Part shown: positions 36,601 to 45,069 of the stretch, one piece after another
Position numbering within the stretch: position 1 is the stretch's first letter
Layout: every line of letters starts with the position of its first letter
DNA from: Monarcha castaneiventris obscurior
Taxonomy: Eukaryota; Chordata; Aves; Passeriformes; Monarchidae
Length of the DNA: 64,000 nt
Direction of reading: 5' to 3'
Assembly: GCA_026261815.1 (NCBI GenBank)
Contig: JAMPIT010000417.1
Span: forward strand, 3,319,501-3,383,500
Position numbers and translations under genes: made by a program
The notes under the pieces: generated by a model
The model's input: the letters and a program-made list of their open reading frames with translations, nothing else
What the model was told of the DNA's origin: nothing
The model's database searches: none

Positions 36601-38142
36601 TTCTTCCATTCTATGTACATAGTTTTGTTACCAAAACACAGCTCCCTCTATTTAAATTGGAGGAGGGAGAACAGGGTAGTACTATAGTAGGAATTATTAC
36701 TGGAATTTCTGGATGGTGCAAGTTAAATGGAAAGGGCTTTCCTGTAGTAATGACTTGCAATATTTTAATTTTTGGCTAGATGCAACTGCTTAGACCTGCT
36801 TTTAAATTAAGGAAAGATCTTGCAGCATATATTTGAGTTTTCTTTTGCAAAGCCAGAAAGAACTTTCACATACCCTCTTTTGTCATTTAAGTGGCAGTCA
36901 TGTTGATTACTCTTAGCATGAATAAGGGTGGCATTTAGGAAAGGCTAGTAGTTGTGGGTTTTTGTGGGTTTTTTTGTTTGGGTTTTTTTTTTACATCTTT
37001 ATATTTAAACAAAAATTGAAGCAACTTTTGGTTAATTAGGCAATTAAAAAAACGGCTCTGTTTAGAGGATATGAGAAAAAGTTTCCCCATGTTAAGATGT
37101 GAAATTATCTCCTGTGTTTCCAACATGTTAATTACAGCTTCAATTTAAACTGCAATTGCATAGTCTTAACCGTAAGGAGAATACATAGTACCAGTTACTA
37201 CTACTGTAGTGTATCTGCTGACCACTCAAGTTTGCTCTCTTGTTTTGAGATCTAGTTAAATCCATACCACTTTTTTCTTTTAAATAAAAATCATATACGT
37301 GTACTCCTTGTATATAAGAACTTGGCAGAGTACATGGGATTTTTTCATCCTGCTTTGTCTTCTGGCTCTGTATTGGCTTGGCCATCCGTAGATATTTTAT
37401 TGGCCAGAGATAATCTTATGTTTGGAAATTCCAGTGGGGCTGCATAAGTGATCATTAAAAAAGTAAATAGAGGGAGATGCTTTCTACAGTTTGATTGCCA
37501 GTTATGATCCTTTTTATGTGGATAGGGTGAAGTAGCATTTGAGATTTTTTTTTTAAAAGAGTGTTTGCTTGAACACTGAATTATTAACTTTACCGTGTCT
37601 TGAAACTTGACAGATAACGATCAAATAGTATTTCAGGTACTGTATTCACCAGAAATAATTCTTAGTTCTTCAAAACTTCCCTATGTACTTTAGATTGCTC
37701 TTTTAAATATGCAGTTAGAAATAATTCTTAGTTCAGAAATAATTCTTAGTTCACCAGAAATAATTCTTAGTTCTTCAAAACTTCCCTATGTACTTTAGAT
37801 TGCTCTTTCAAATATGAAGTTATTTAATTTTCTTTTTTTTAAATTGACAGTGCTAGCTGCCGTAGACCAATCAAAGGAGCTGCAAGCCGGCCTCTAGAGC
37901 ACAGTGACTTCATAATGGAGGAAAGTTACTCTAAGTATGCACAAAAATATGGTACCTCGGCCGACACCAAGTCGGAGAAACCACCGATAAAAAAAGAACG
38001 CTCCGTTCCCCTGTGGATAAAAGTTCTTCTCTTTGTTGTTGTTTCAGTCTTCATGTTTTTGGTTTATCAGTCAATGGAAACTAATCAAGGAAATCCTTTC
38101 TCTAAATACCTGAATATTGTCACTCAGGGCAGTGCCAAATGA
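18223..38142 (+). CDS. TMPO: TMPO, thymopoietin / lamina-associated polypeptide 2, beta-type (nine coding exons)
   Basis: Join 18223-18465, 26064-26190, 27835-27990, 29520-29620, 34179-34298, 34410-34505, 35055-35165, 36369-36460, 37851-38142. This is 1338 nt, 445 residues, close to human LAP2-beta (454). Order of parts: LEM-like DNA-binding domain (1-50), linker with [13 protein letters not shown] domain binding BAF (98-141), lamin-B/chromatin region, beta-specific block (210-318), one C-terminal transmembrane helix (403-421) and a 23-residue lumenal tail. That makes it a type II inner-nuclear-membrane protein tethering lamins and chromatin. All introns are GT-AG. The start is chosen from the conserved N terminus MPEFL with G at -3; the frame is open far upstream only because of GC content. 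Exons 5-7 are 120, 96 and 111 nt, all phase 0. Skipping them removes exactly 109 residues, the known beta-to-gamma difference, giving a 336-residue gamma form. Confidence 0.95.
20660..20920. repeat. GC minisatellite with units of 16+6n bases
   Basis: Ten tandem units share a core GGGCAYYGCC (or GGGCAGCGCC/GGGCACAGCC), preceded by one to four copies of the hexamer GGGGCT/GGGGCC. Unit lengths read 22, 22, 28, 22, 28, 34, 28, 16, 22 and 16. The long stop-free frames on both strands are products of this array. G runs on the + strand make G-quadruplex formation likely. Confidence 0.9.
23331..23384. repeat. Small tandem duplication
   Basis: A block ending in TTGCAAAAATATTTACAT occurs twice, 32 bases apart, inside TMPO intron 1. 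Confidence 0.7.
26064..26190 (+). CDS. TMPO: TMPO coding exon 2: first part of LEM domain
   Basis: Encodes residues 82-124 after a TGCTCTCAG acceptor. It carries the LEM core: [20 protein letters not shown] followed by PIV. It ends in phase 1 at a GTAG|GTAGGT donor. The LEM fold binds barrier-to-autointegration factor (BANF1). Confidence 0.95.
26191..27834 (+). other. TMPO: TMPO intron 2
   Basis: 1.64 kb without a supported exon. It holds a GT/AT microsatellite at 27657-27692. Confidence 0.7.
27657..27692. repeat. (GT)n(AT)n compound microsatellite
   Basis: Alternating GT for about 14 bases followed by uninterrupted AT for about 22 bases. Confidence 0.9.
27835..27990 (+). CDS. TMPO: TMPO coding exon 3: end of LEM domain and acidic linker
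   Basis: Encodes residues 124-176. It starts [13 protein letters not shown], the second LEM helix, and ends in [10 protein letters not shown]. The split codon across intron 2 reads Ala where I recall Gly in human LAP2. The exon ends in phase 1 at GAAG|GTAAGA. In mammals the LAP2-alpha exon follows this one. Confidence 0.94.
27991..29519 (+). other. TMPO: TMPO intron 3, lacking a LAP2-alpha exon
   Basis: Only 1.53 kb, with no open frame longer than about 85 codons. The mammalian alpha-specific exon is about 2 kb of coding sequence, so it cannot fit. This agrees with published work placing LAP2-alpha in mammals only. Confidence 0.8.
29520..29620 (+). CDS. TMPO: TMPO coding exon 4
   Basis: Encodes residues 176-209, a basic Lys/Arg-rich stretch ([22 protein letters not shown]) shared by all membrane-bound LAP2 isoforms. 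Acceptor GGTTGCAG, donor CCAG|GTATGT, ends in phase 0. Confidence 0.93.
29621..34178 (+). other. TMPO: TMPO intron 4
   Basis: 4.56 kb. It contains TG/AT repeats near 30079-30230 with a perfect TG/CA palindrome, and a spliceable-looking but out-of-frame segment at 31423-31532. No in-frame cassette exon was found. Confidence 0.6.
30190..30230. repeat. TG/CA palindrome
   Basis: ATGTGTGTACACACAT is a perfect 16-base palindrome, extended outward by imperfect arms (AGGTGTGTGT and ACCTATCTATATA). A (TA)n run lies about 100 bases upstream at 30079-30095. Confidence 0.8.
34179..34298 (+). CDS. TMPO: TMPO coding exon 5: beta-specific block, part 1
   Basis: Exactly 40 codons in phase 0 (residues 210-249), starting TYSQ and ending SRRTPRKR. 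Acceptor TTGAATAG, donor AAAAGG|GTGATG. This is the first of three symmetrical exons forming the 109-residue beta-specific block. Confidence 0.92.
34299..34409 (+). other. TMPO: TMPO intron 5: 111 bp, stop-free in the coding frame
   Basis: The intron is a multiple of three and has no in-frame stop. Retention would insert 37 mostly hydrophobic residues between exons 5 and 6. Splice signals are ordinary (GTGATG donor; a pyrimidine-rich tract ends about 25 bases before the AACAAACAG acceptor). Confidence 0.7.
34410..34505 (+). CDS. TMPO: TMPO coding exon 6: beta-specific block, part 2
   Basis: 32 codons in phase 0 (residues 250-281), containing [20 protein letters not shown], like the human GPVISESTPIAETIMA segment. 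Donor CTA|GTAAAT. Confidence 0.92.
35055..35165 (+). CDS. TMPO: TMPO coding exon 7: beta-specific block, part 3
   Basis: 37 codons in phase 0 (residues 282-318): [10 protein letters not shown], then [14 protein letters not shown]. This matches the GCL/HDAC3- and lamin-B-proximal region of LAP2-beta. Acceptor CTCGGCAG, donor GCTGAA|GTAAAT. Confidence 0.92.
35971..36060 (+). CDS. TMPO: Candidate extra TMPO cassette exon A (30 codons)
   Basis: In intron 7, a TTTATTACAG acceptor opens exactly 90 bases that are stop-free in frame 0. They end at GAG|GTGATG, the same donor hexamer as exon 5. Inclusion would add [16 protein letters not shown] and 14 more residues between residues 318 and 319 without disturbing the frame. 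Longer LAP2 isoforms are known in fish and frog (LAP2-omega type), so extra beta-region exons have precedent, but I cannot match this sequence to one. It could also be chance. Confidence 0.4.
36143..36208 (+). CDS. TMPO: Candidate extra TMPO cassette exon B (22 codons)
   Basis: 82 bases after cassette A, a CTTTATCTTAAAG acceptor opens 66 bases stop-free in frame 0. They read [20 protein letters not shown] then IK, and end at AAG|GTTAAA. Length and phase again preserve the TMPO frame. The donor is weaker (T at +3). The acidic start and basic C-terminal part resemble the composition of LAP2 linker exons. Unproven without transcripts. Confidence 0.35.
36369..36460 (+). CDS. TMPO: TMPO coding exon 8
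   Basis: Residues 319-349: [20 protein letters not shown] then EVSTPTGI, strongly conserved in LAP2 proteins. Acceptor TTTCCTAG, donor ATTAG|GTATTT, ends in phase 2. Confidence 0.94.
36461..37850 (+). other. TMPO: TMPO intron 8
   Basis: 1.39 kb with no exon seen. It contains a tandem duplication at 37647-37826. Confidence 0.7.
37647..37826. repeat. Tandem duplication just upstream of the last TMPO exon
   Basis: A block of about 75 bases (CACCAGAAATAATTCTTAGT through TTTAGATTGCTCTTT and the AAATATG sequence after it) occurs at 37647 and again at 37752. Two extra partial AGAAATAATTCTTAGTTC copies lie between them. The second copy ends about 25 bases before the exon 9 acceptor, so its A- and T-rich parts may overlap the branch-point region. 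Confidence 0.85.
37851..38142 (+). CDS. TMPO: TMPO coding exon 9: transmembrane anchor and stop
   Basis: Residues 349-445. A conserved [17 protein letters not shown] segment precedes a linker, the basic stop-transfer-like KKERSVP and one hydrophobic helix ([19 protein letters not shown], 403-421). The 23-residue lumenal tail ends in a TGA stop at 38140-38142. Acceptor AAATTGACAG. Confidence 0.95.
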
Positions 38143-39706
38143 ATATCTTTCTGAAAGGCACACCCAATTTGATCTCCTGTTTTTTAATTGTAGAGAACTC
38201 TTCTGCCCTCTCATCGGCTCAAGGACTTCTTACAAATAATGTGATTGGAACCTGATAAATTGGATAAATGAAGAAATATTAAATGGACATCAGTAACTTT
38301 CTGGACTTTGGACTAGTAGGAGATCACTGCCATAGGAGTAACATTTTTTTAAATCTTTGAACTTTTTGTAGGCTTTATTTTTTTAATGTGGACATCCTTT
38401 AAATTCACTTTTGAGAAAATGTATATTTGTTTTTGCAAGAACTTGGAAGCTGAGAAGGGCAAAAATGTAGTAAAATGTGAAGCTGTGTTTTTAAAGCTTT
38501 TCCTTTGTACAGAAAAGAAGTTGTACTTCTGTCTCTAGATTATAGTGGAGAAGGGTTTTAACACAGGATAAAGGGAAATGCATTTCTGTATGCATTTTTT
38601 TGGTAACGATATAACTGAATTTGATCTCTTAGGATGTAGAGAGGGTACAACAGCAACCTTTTCTGTAGATTACTGTAACTTTTTAGTAAATGTAACTGTA
38701 AACCTGTTTGCATTTCTGTAAAAGTCTTAGTATCATATTAGTAACTGTTTAAGTGTAACTTCATTTAAATGTATCCCTTCATTTTAGTGCTTACAGTGTT
38801 GTAGGAGCTGAATACAAATCTAATTGGCAAGAGATGTCATAGAAGAACTTATTTATTAGTAATATGTGTGGGAAATAAAAACTACATCATAATAATTTGC
38901 TACTAAAATACTTTTTTGGGTCAGGATTGTTATCTGAAGCAGTCTAAATTCCAACCTTAGCAGTGGTCTTTTTTCTTTTCTAAAAAAGCGAGGTCTTTCC
39001 AACACAGCTTTATGTGATTATCTTTAAATATTCATGTAGAGAAGTATTCTCAAAGTGTGAAAATTCCATATGAAGTTTTATTCTTGTATGAAGAGGGCAT
39101 TGCTGCATTTTCTGCTACAGTTTCATCTTTTAAGGTGAGATTTACTACTTTCATGCCATTGACTATTCTTCTCAGTGGAAGCATGCTGAAACACTCTCTA
39201 TTGTGTAACTTGGTTGAGCAGGCAGCTGACTTCACTACTACCAATGAAGAGTGATAAGCAACAATTTTTTTAAAGTGAATGTATACATTTTTGGTGTGCT
39301 TAAATCTGCAGCATACAGATGTTCAGTCTTACTGCTTGGTACAAAATTGCAATAAATCATACTACTTATTCTTTAAGTGCTACTTATAAAAAGCTGAGAA
39401 CATTAGTTAATAGTCAATATCTTTTTACTCTAGGTACAATTATTGTGTAGACTATAGCTATGGGGAAGCTTTACTTTCTGTGAACTTTGGGACAAACATG
39501 GTAATTTGTAGCAAAGCAATAGTTTTGGGGTTTTTTTCCTGTTTAATGTTTTTTTTCCTTCTAAACTGCTTTTTTGAGTAATCCAAATAGCTAAACTTGT
39601 GTCCATCCTATAGAGAATTGTAACATAAGACATTCACTTTTGGTGTCAAAAATGGAGAAAAATAAAAATGATTTTAATGTGTGTGGATTTTCCTTATCAA
39701 AATAAA
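38143..39706 (+). other. TMPO: TMPO 3' untranslated region and alternative ends
   Basis: AT-rich, non-coding. AATAAA hexamers on the + strand at 38874-38879, 39351-39356, 39661-39666 and 39701-39706 could each end the transcript. The first gives a UTR of about 0.75 kb. Confidence 0.65.
38874..38879 (+). terminator. TMPO: Candidate proximal TMPO poly(A) signal
   Basis: AATAAA in an A/T-rich context about 730 bases after the stop codon. Later AATAAA copies at 39351, 39661 and 39701 are alternatives. Confidence 0.55.
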
Positions 39707-42700
39707 TGAGTTGCTGAAAGGCAGCAAAAGCAAGACAAGTGATGTATCAGTGGTATCATTTTGTGCTGCTGCAGTCTTCCATATTAAAAAAGAAGAATTA
39801 AATATCTGATAATAAACTCAGTTCCTGTCACTTGGTGGGAGGAATATTCATCATAGTTGCAGTGTCAGAGTTTTGCACCATAATTCTTTAGCCTCTGTTA
39901 GGCCTTTAATTTGGATGGGAAGAGAAGATAGTTTTCATTTGTTTTTCAATGCTTAAGGAACTTCCTTTTCACTTTAAATTATTTCTCACACCCATTTGCT
40001 GTGTGTTTTAATGTTAAAGATATCTTTCTTTCCTAGTTACATGAAATAATTTCAATTGATCTCCTCCAGGGATACTGTCAGCATCATCAAAGAAAAAAAA
40101 CAAGGCACAATCAAAACAAACTGCAAACTGAATTTTGTTGCAATTAAATGTCATCATTCTTTTGTTTTTGTACTGTTTTGGAGAATGCTCTCAACTTCAG
40201 TGTTACTTCACAGATGGTAGAGTTTTCTAGGTAAGTCCTCAAAGTAACCCACATCTAGTTCAGTTGTAGTTGGAAGGCAATGCATCTTCCAGAAAGGAAT
40301 AGGATTTTTTATATTTGAGACATTTAATGGAGGGTAGCCCTGAGACTAGGATCTTTCTCCTGGCCCCTGAGATGAATTTTTTATGGTATTCTAAGAGTAA
40401 CACATGTAGTAGTGCTATTGGCTGACTAGATACATGTGCTTGAAGCCTTCTAAATACTGCTGTGTAAGTTATGCTGAAGTATACAATTACACTGTAGTCT
40501 TTGTAGCAAAGTGCTGAAACAACAGGAGCTGATGTTCCTTTTTTTCTTCCTTTTACACATCCTCACTTTTGTTCCATTAGCTCATCTTGTCTTTTAGACA
40601 GAGCCAGCTTAAACTTTCAGAACTAATGACAAAATAGAGTGATTTTATGGACTAGTATCCAAAATCCAGTTGCAAAAGTGAGTGGAGTTCTAATGTAGTA
40701 AGTACTGTTTAAGTCCTTCTTAGGGCAATGGCTACAACCAGCCTGGGAAAGGCCTGTGAAAATTAATGGGCATGACTGTTATTTTGGGTTTGGTGGGTTT
40801 TGTTCTCATGCTGTGCTGAAAACCTGGCAGGTCTTGATTTCCTGTCTGAATTGGAGCTAACACAGCTCCAGTATTTTCCCCCTTAAATTCTGTGCTAATC
40901 TTTCACCATGCATCCAGTCTCAGAAGCCTGGCATCACTCAGGCTGTGGATCACTAGAGGATTTCACTTGCATTTTTGAGATTAATCTTGTGGCATCTGCT
41001 CCATGGTGAGAGTGTGAGAGCCTCAGTAGTGTCTATGACAAGAAATTTTCAAGAAAGATCTTAAATTTAAATTCTCTGTGTGTTTTAAGACCTTGATTTA
41101 TATTTGCATAGGAAACTGTGTGAAGGAACTTACTCTCCAAGTTTACTTGCTAACAGCATGCTCAGCACTGCCCTAAAGAATGATTTCAGATCCCTCCTAG
41201 GCTTGGTCTTTGTATTTTGTTTTGTTTCCTGTGGCATAATTTGCAAAACTCTTCACAGTATAAAAATTCTTGCTAATTGCCTTCTCTGCTAGTTTTGTGG
41301 ACAAGATACCTTTTAAAAATATGTTAAGTGGTTTGTGGAGAGGTTAAGCAGAAAAGCCGAGTACAAAAAGAATACCTTTAAATAACAGAGCTCCAAAAGA
41401 AATCTGTTCAGCCATAAAATTTATATAATTGCAATGAAGCTGGTAAAACTGTGTGGCATGTCTTGTGTGTGGGTATATTTGGCTTGCTTTGAAATGGCTT
41501 AAGTAACATATTGGGTGGAATAGATACAGGGGCGTGTTGTGATATGTATTTTAATTGTTGTATTTGCAAAGGTAGGTGTTTCATCATACCCTTTGTTGTC
41601 TCTTAATATGGCTTTTATTGTGTGATTGGTAAGTCTAGTAATCTTTGTCTAAAACTGTCCTTTGACTGGCTTTTCTTTTTCCTGAGGCAGTGTACCAGGC
41701 TGCTTTGCAGCAGTGCAACAGCAAGTTACTACAATGGATATGTACATGCACGTGTGCAGATAGCTCAGGGTCTCCAAGCTAGATGAACTGTAAAGCAGTC
41801 CTAAGGCAGCACAGACACCTGTGAGTACTAAGTATATGCTGATATAAAATTAAATCCCTCAAGTTTGCTGTTCTGCCTCACTTTGAAGTTCTTTGTTAGC
41901 ACTGGTAGTCTGTGATTAAGACACGGTAACTGCACTCTTATTTATTTGTTCTTTAGGAAAAAGAAATTGTGATGTTCAACAGAGATAAAATGTAATGCTA
42001 GAGGAAAATAAAAAAAAATTATTAGATTAGGACAGCTGTGGCAGCAATTAGTAAGAATAGAGGTTTCACTGCTTCATGTGTTGAGAACATGTGACTGCTG
42101 TTGTTCAACCTTGGAAGCTTGGATCCTGGTGAAGGAAATGCTGCAAGTTAAGGCTTCCCTTGAGCTGTAAAACCTGATGCATTACTGACTCTAGAATCAT
42201 GGTCTAACAGTTGTGGTGTTGAAACAAGGAAAGCGTATATAAAATACAAGTTTACAACCCGAGCAGATGCTGCTCTGCTGACCTGGTTATCAAAGGTGTG
42301 GATGGTTGTTTCACTATCTCATTGTGTATTTTTGAAAACAAGGTCACCTGGGAAACAAGCTCATAAGAGCTTTGATTTTGTTTGCAGGCTTCAACAAAAT
42401 GTTAGAACTGTGAAAAGTTATTGTAAGACAGGAACTAGTCTGCATTTTCTTGATTGTATGCAGCTTGAGGTGAAATTGGGGTGAGAAATGGAATGGGTGT
42501 GTGGTGGGTGTTTCACCAGAAGGATAGATGAAATTAAGAACACTTCGGAATTGCCAAACTGAAATTTTCCTAACCTCATAAAACTTGAAGAGCTACGGAA
42601 TAAAAAGATGGATTTAATTTGCAGTAGCTTGTTTTACTGTGAACTGGACAGAGGTTGATGCTAGAAGGTAACATCTTCACCTATTACTGCCTGCATAGAA

Positions 42701-44090
42701 CATATATAGGAATATATAGGAACATATATTATCCCTGTATTTTCATGGGGCTCTCTTCGACTGCTGTTTAATAGTTCTTGTTAATAGTACAGCTGTTAGA
42801 AGTCAATTGTCAGTTAAAACAAAAACCAGTTTGTTCTAGAAAAGTTCCACAGACTAACTCATAAGCATCTGTACAGCTGTGCACATAAATTGCCATTAGA
42901 TAGACTATAAATAAATAGTCATCTGTTCATCCTTTATAACTGGAAGGAACAGAGGTTTTCTCCATGTCAAAAACTGGAACTCTGCAAGAATTGTAATCCT
43001 TTATATGCAACTGCAACATAAGAGCCCAAATCTCAATCATGTTTAGAGGTTACTATCTAATTGAAAGTAAGTATCAATGTTTGGCTTTTAAATAAAACAT
43101 TGCTACCAACAATTGCTTAGATGCAAGTGAATAGAGCAGAACTGGTAATGACAAAATGAACAGTTCTGGCTTGTTTTCACTGCTGTCACTGGCAATGAAT
43201 TCAACAGCACTTTGGGCTCTCAGTTGGTTGCTAAACAAAAGTATTTGAAGTGTGCAAGTCTCATTTGACCTTTTCCTACTGAGCAGCTGAAGTCTAGTTT
43301 ATTCAAGAGGCACTTAACCAGCCTTGATTTCTGTGACAATGCTGTTGGGCACTTTTGTCTGTGTAGGACAGTCTCCCTGGAGAAATAGGGCGAATAGAGC
43401 CAAGGCGTAAGGGCCTTCCTTAGAAGTTCGATAGAAGCTGCTGAGCTGACAAAAGTGGGGAGTTTCTTCAGTGTGGTGCTGCTGGTGTACTGTCATTTGC
43501 CCAGAAGAAAGAGCTGGGATGATCAGTGCATGTCTCTTGCTCTGCTGGCTTCTGTGTGTATATTTTTGCAGAGCACTGTAATGGAAGGAATATGATCAAA
43601 AGTATGAAAAAGTGGAGTTTTTGCCTCTTTGGTTACTGGAGAGCTGAATTTGTCTGTGCTAATCTGGTACCATGTAAGTCACTAAAATGAGTGAAATCAC
43701 CTTGTGTTGGAAAAGGCAGTTTAAGGCAGGTTAGGCCAAGCATGGGGGTCCTGTGCTTTGTAACATTCTGCTTTTAACAAACCAGTAAGAAACAATTCTA
43801 TGAGCAGCTGCAGCCATTGTAGCACAGGCCACAAACGATGCCCTGCGATGTTACCCTCCAAAGGTGGAATTTGGCCACGGACACTGCAGACAGTGCGTGG
43901 TGGTAGATCTGACTGTGCTTGGCTTTACAGAGTGCTGCAGCCAAAGCCTGGTGAGAAGGGTGAGCTTTCTGCCGAGGGAGTTGCATCCTGTGTCTTTACC
44001 AGACAGTGATTAGAAAGTACTACTAGATGTGATTACCAGACCCGGAACCTGAGGTGATACTGAGGACTTCTTTAAATGAATCTTACTAGC
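39707..44090. other. Intergenic between TMPO and SLC25A3
   Basis: No supported gene. The short frames (for example 41104-41292, 43800-44009) have no splice or family evidence. Confidence 0.55.
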
Positions 44091-44094
44091 TGGG

Positions 44095-44160
44095 TGCGAT
44101 GCTCGGGGTTGGACTCGATCTTAAATATCTCTTCCACTCGCGATGCTTCTATGATTCGGT
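44095..44160 (+). mobile_element. 3'-terminal CR1 LINE remnant
   Basis: The sequence GGTTGGACTCGATCTTAAAT followed by ATCTCTTCCACTC and CTTCTATGATTC matches the CR1 3' end: 'ggttggactcgatgatct', then 'cttccaacc', then the ATTCTATGAT terminus. Only this short tail is present, as is usual for 5'-truncated copies. It lies at the edge of the SLC25A3 CpG island. Confidence 0.75.
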
Positions 44161-44341
44161 GGAAGTGCCGTAGAGCACGGGTCAAGGCCAGCACAGTGAA
44201 CTCGCGTTCGGGAGTGTCTCTGGTTTGACATTGCTCGGGGCAAGGCTGCGGGAGCACGTGGCGCAGTTGGCAAGCTCCCCGAGCCGGGCGGCGATAAGGA
44301 AGGAGAAGTTGAGGCGCGGGTGCCAGCGTAGGAGGGCGCGC

Positions 44342-44527
44342 TCAGACAGGCCGAGGAGCGAGCAGCAGCCGTCCCTGCCGGGGCAGCCCCGCGGTGCCAG
44401 CCCTCAGACAGGCCGAGGAGCGGGCAGAGCGTGTCCGTGCCGGGGCAGCCCCGCGGTGCCAGCCCTCAGACAGGCCGAGGAGCGAGCAGAGCGTGTCCGT
44501 GCCGGGGCAGCCCCGCGGTGCCAGCGC
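44342..44527. repeat. Three 62-bp tandem repeats upstream of SLC25A3
   Basis: Units begin TCAGACAGGCCGAGGAGCG at 44342, 44404 and 44466 and end CCCCGCGGTGCCAGC. Copies 2 and 3 are nearly identical; copy 1 differs in the GCAGCAGCCGTCCCTG segment. The array ends about 200 bases before the first exon's splice donor. Confidence 0.92.
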
Positions 44528-44709
44528 TCCGGGGCGCTGAGGGCAGACCCAGCCCGACCCCTGCACGGGCGCGGCCCCGCCAGGGCGCAGGCGCAGGCGG
44601 CAGGGCGGCGGCGGCGCGTGCGCGGCGGTTGGCGCGGCGCCTCCGCCAATGGCGGCGCGGGCCGTTGCGCGGCGGCCCCGCCCCCGGCGCGGCGAAGGAC
44701 AAGGTGACG

Positions 44710-44757
44710 GCGCGGGGCCCGCGTTCACTCTCTGCCGCAGCGGCTCCATCTTGCGAG
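44710..44757 (+). other. SLC25A3: SLC25A3 non-coding exon 1 (3' boundary only)
   Basis: The segment GCGGCTCCATCTTGCGAG|GTGAGT gives a strong donor (GT at 44758) 155 bases before the coding-exon acceptor. Human SLC25A3 also has a short 5' untranslated first exon. The transcription start is not determinable, so the left boundary is a guess. Confidence 0.6.
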
Positions 44758-44918
44758 GTGAGTCGGGGCGCCGCCGCCCGCCCGCCCGCTCGCCGCGGAC
44801 CAGGCTCAGCCCCGGGGCAGGGCCGCCTGCGGGTGCGGGGCCGGGGCCCGGCGGCCGCGCCGTGGCGGGGCTTCCCGGTCCCACGTTTCTCTGCTCTTCT
44901 CGCCCGCCTCAGGTCGCC

Positions 44919-45069
44919 ATGTTCTCGTCCATCGCGCCGCTCGCGCGGCACAACCCGTTCTACGCGCCGCACTTCCAGCTGGTGCAGGACGGCGTGAGGA
45001 AGCGCCCAGCGGAGCCCGCGGAGGCGCCCGCCACGCGGCGGGGCCTGGCGGCCGCGTCCGCCGAGGAAG
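44919..45069 (+). CDS. SLC25A3: SLC25A3 coding exon 2: start and mitochondrial presequence
   Basis: Residues 1-50 plus one base. The exon begins at 44913 after CGCCTCAG, six bases before ATG. It encodes a cleavable targeting sequence rich in Ala, Arg and Pro, ending ASAEE. Donor GAAG|GTGAGA, phase 1. Confidence 0.93.
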
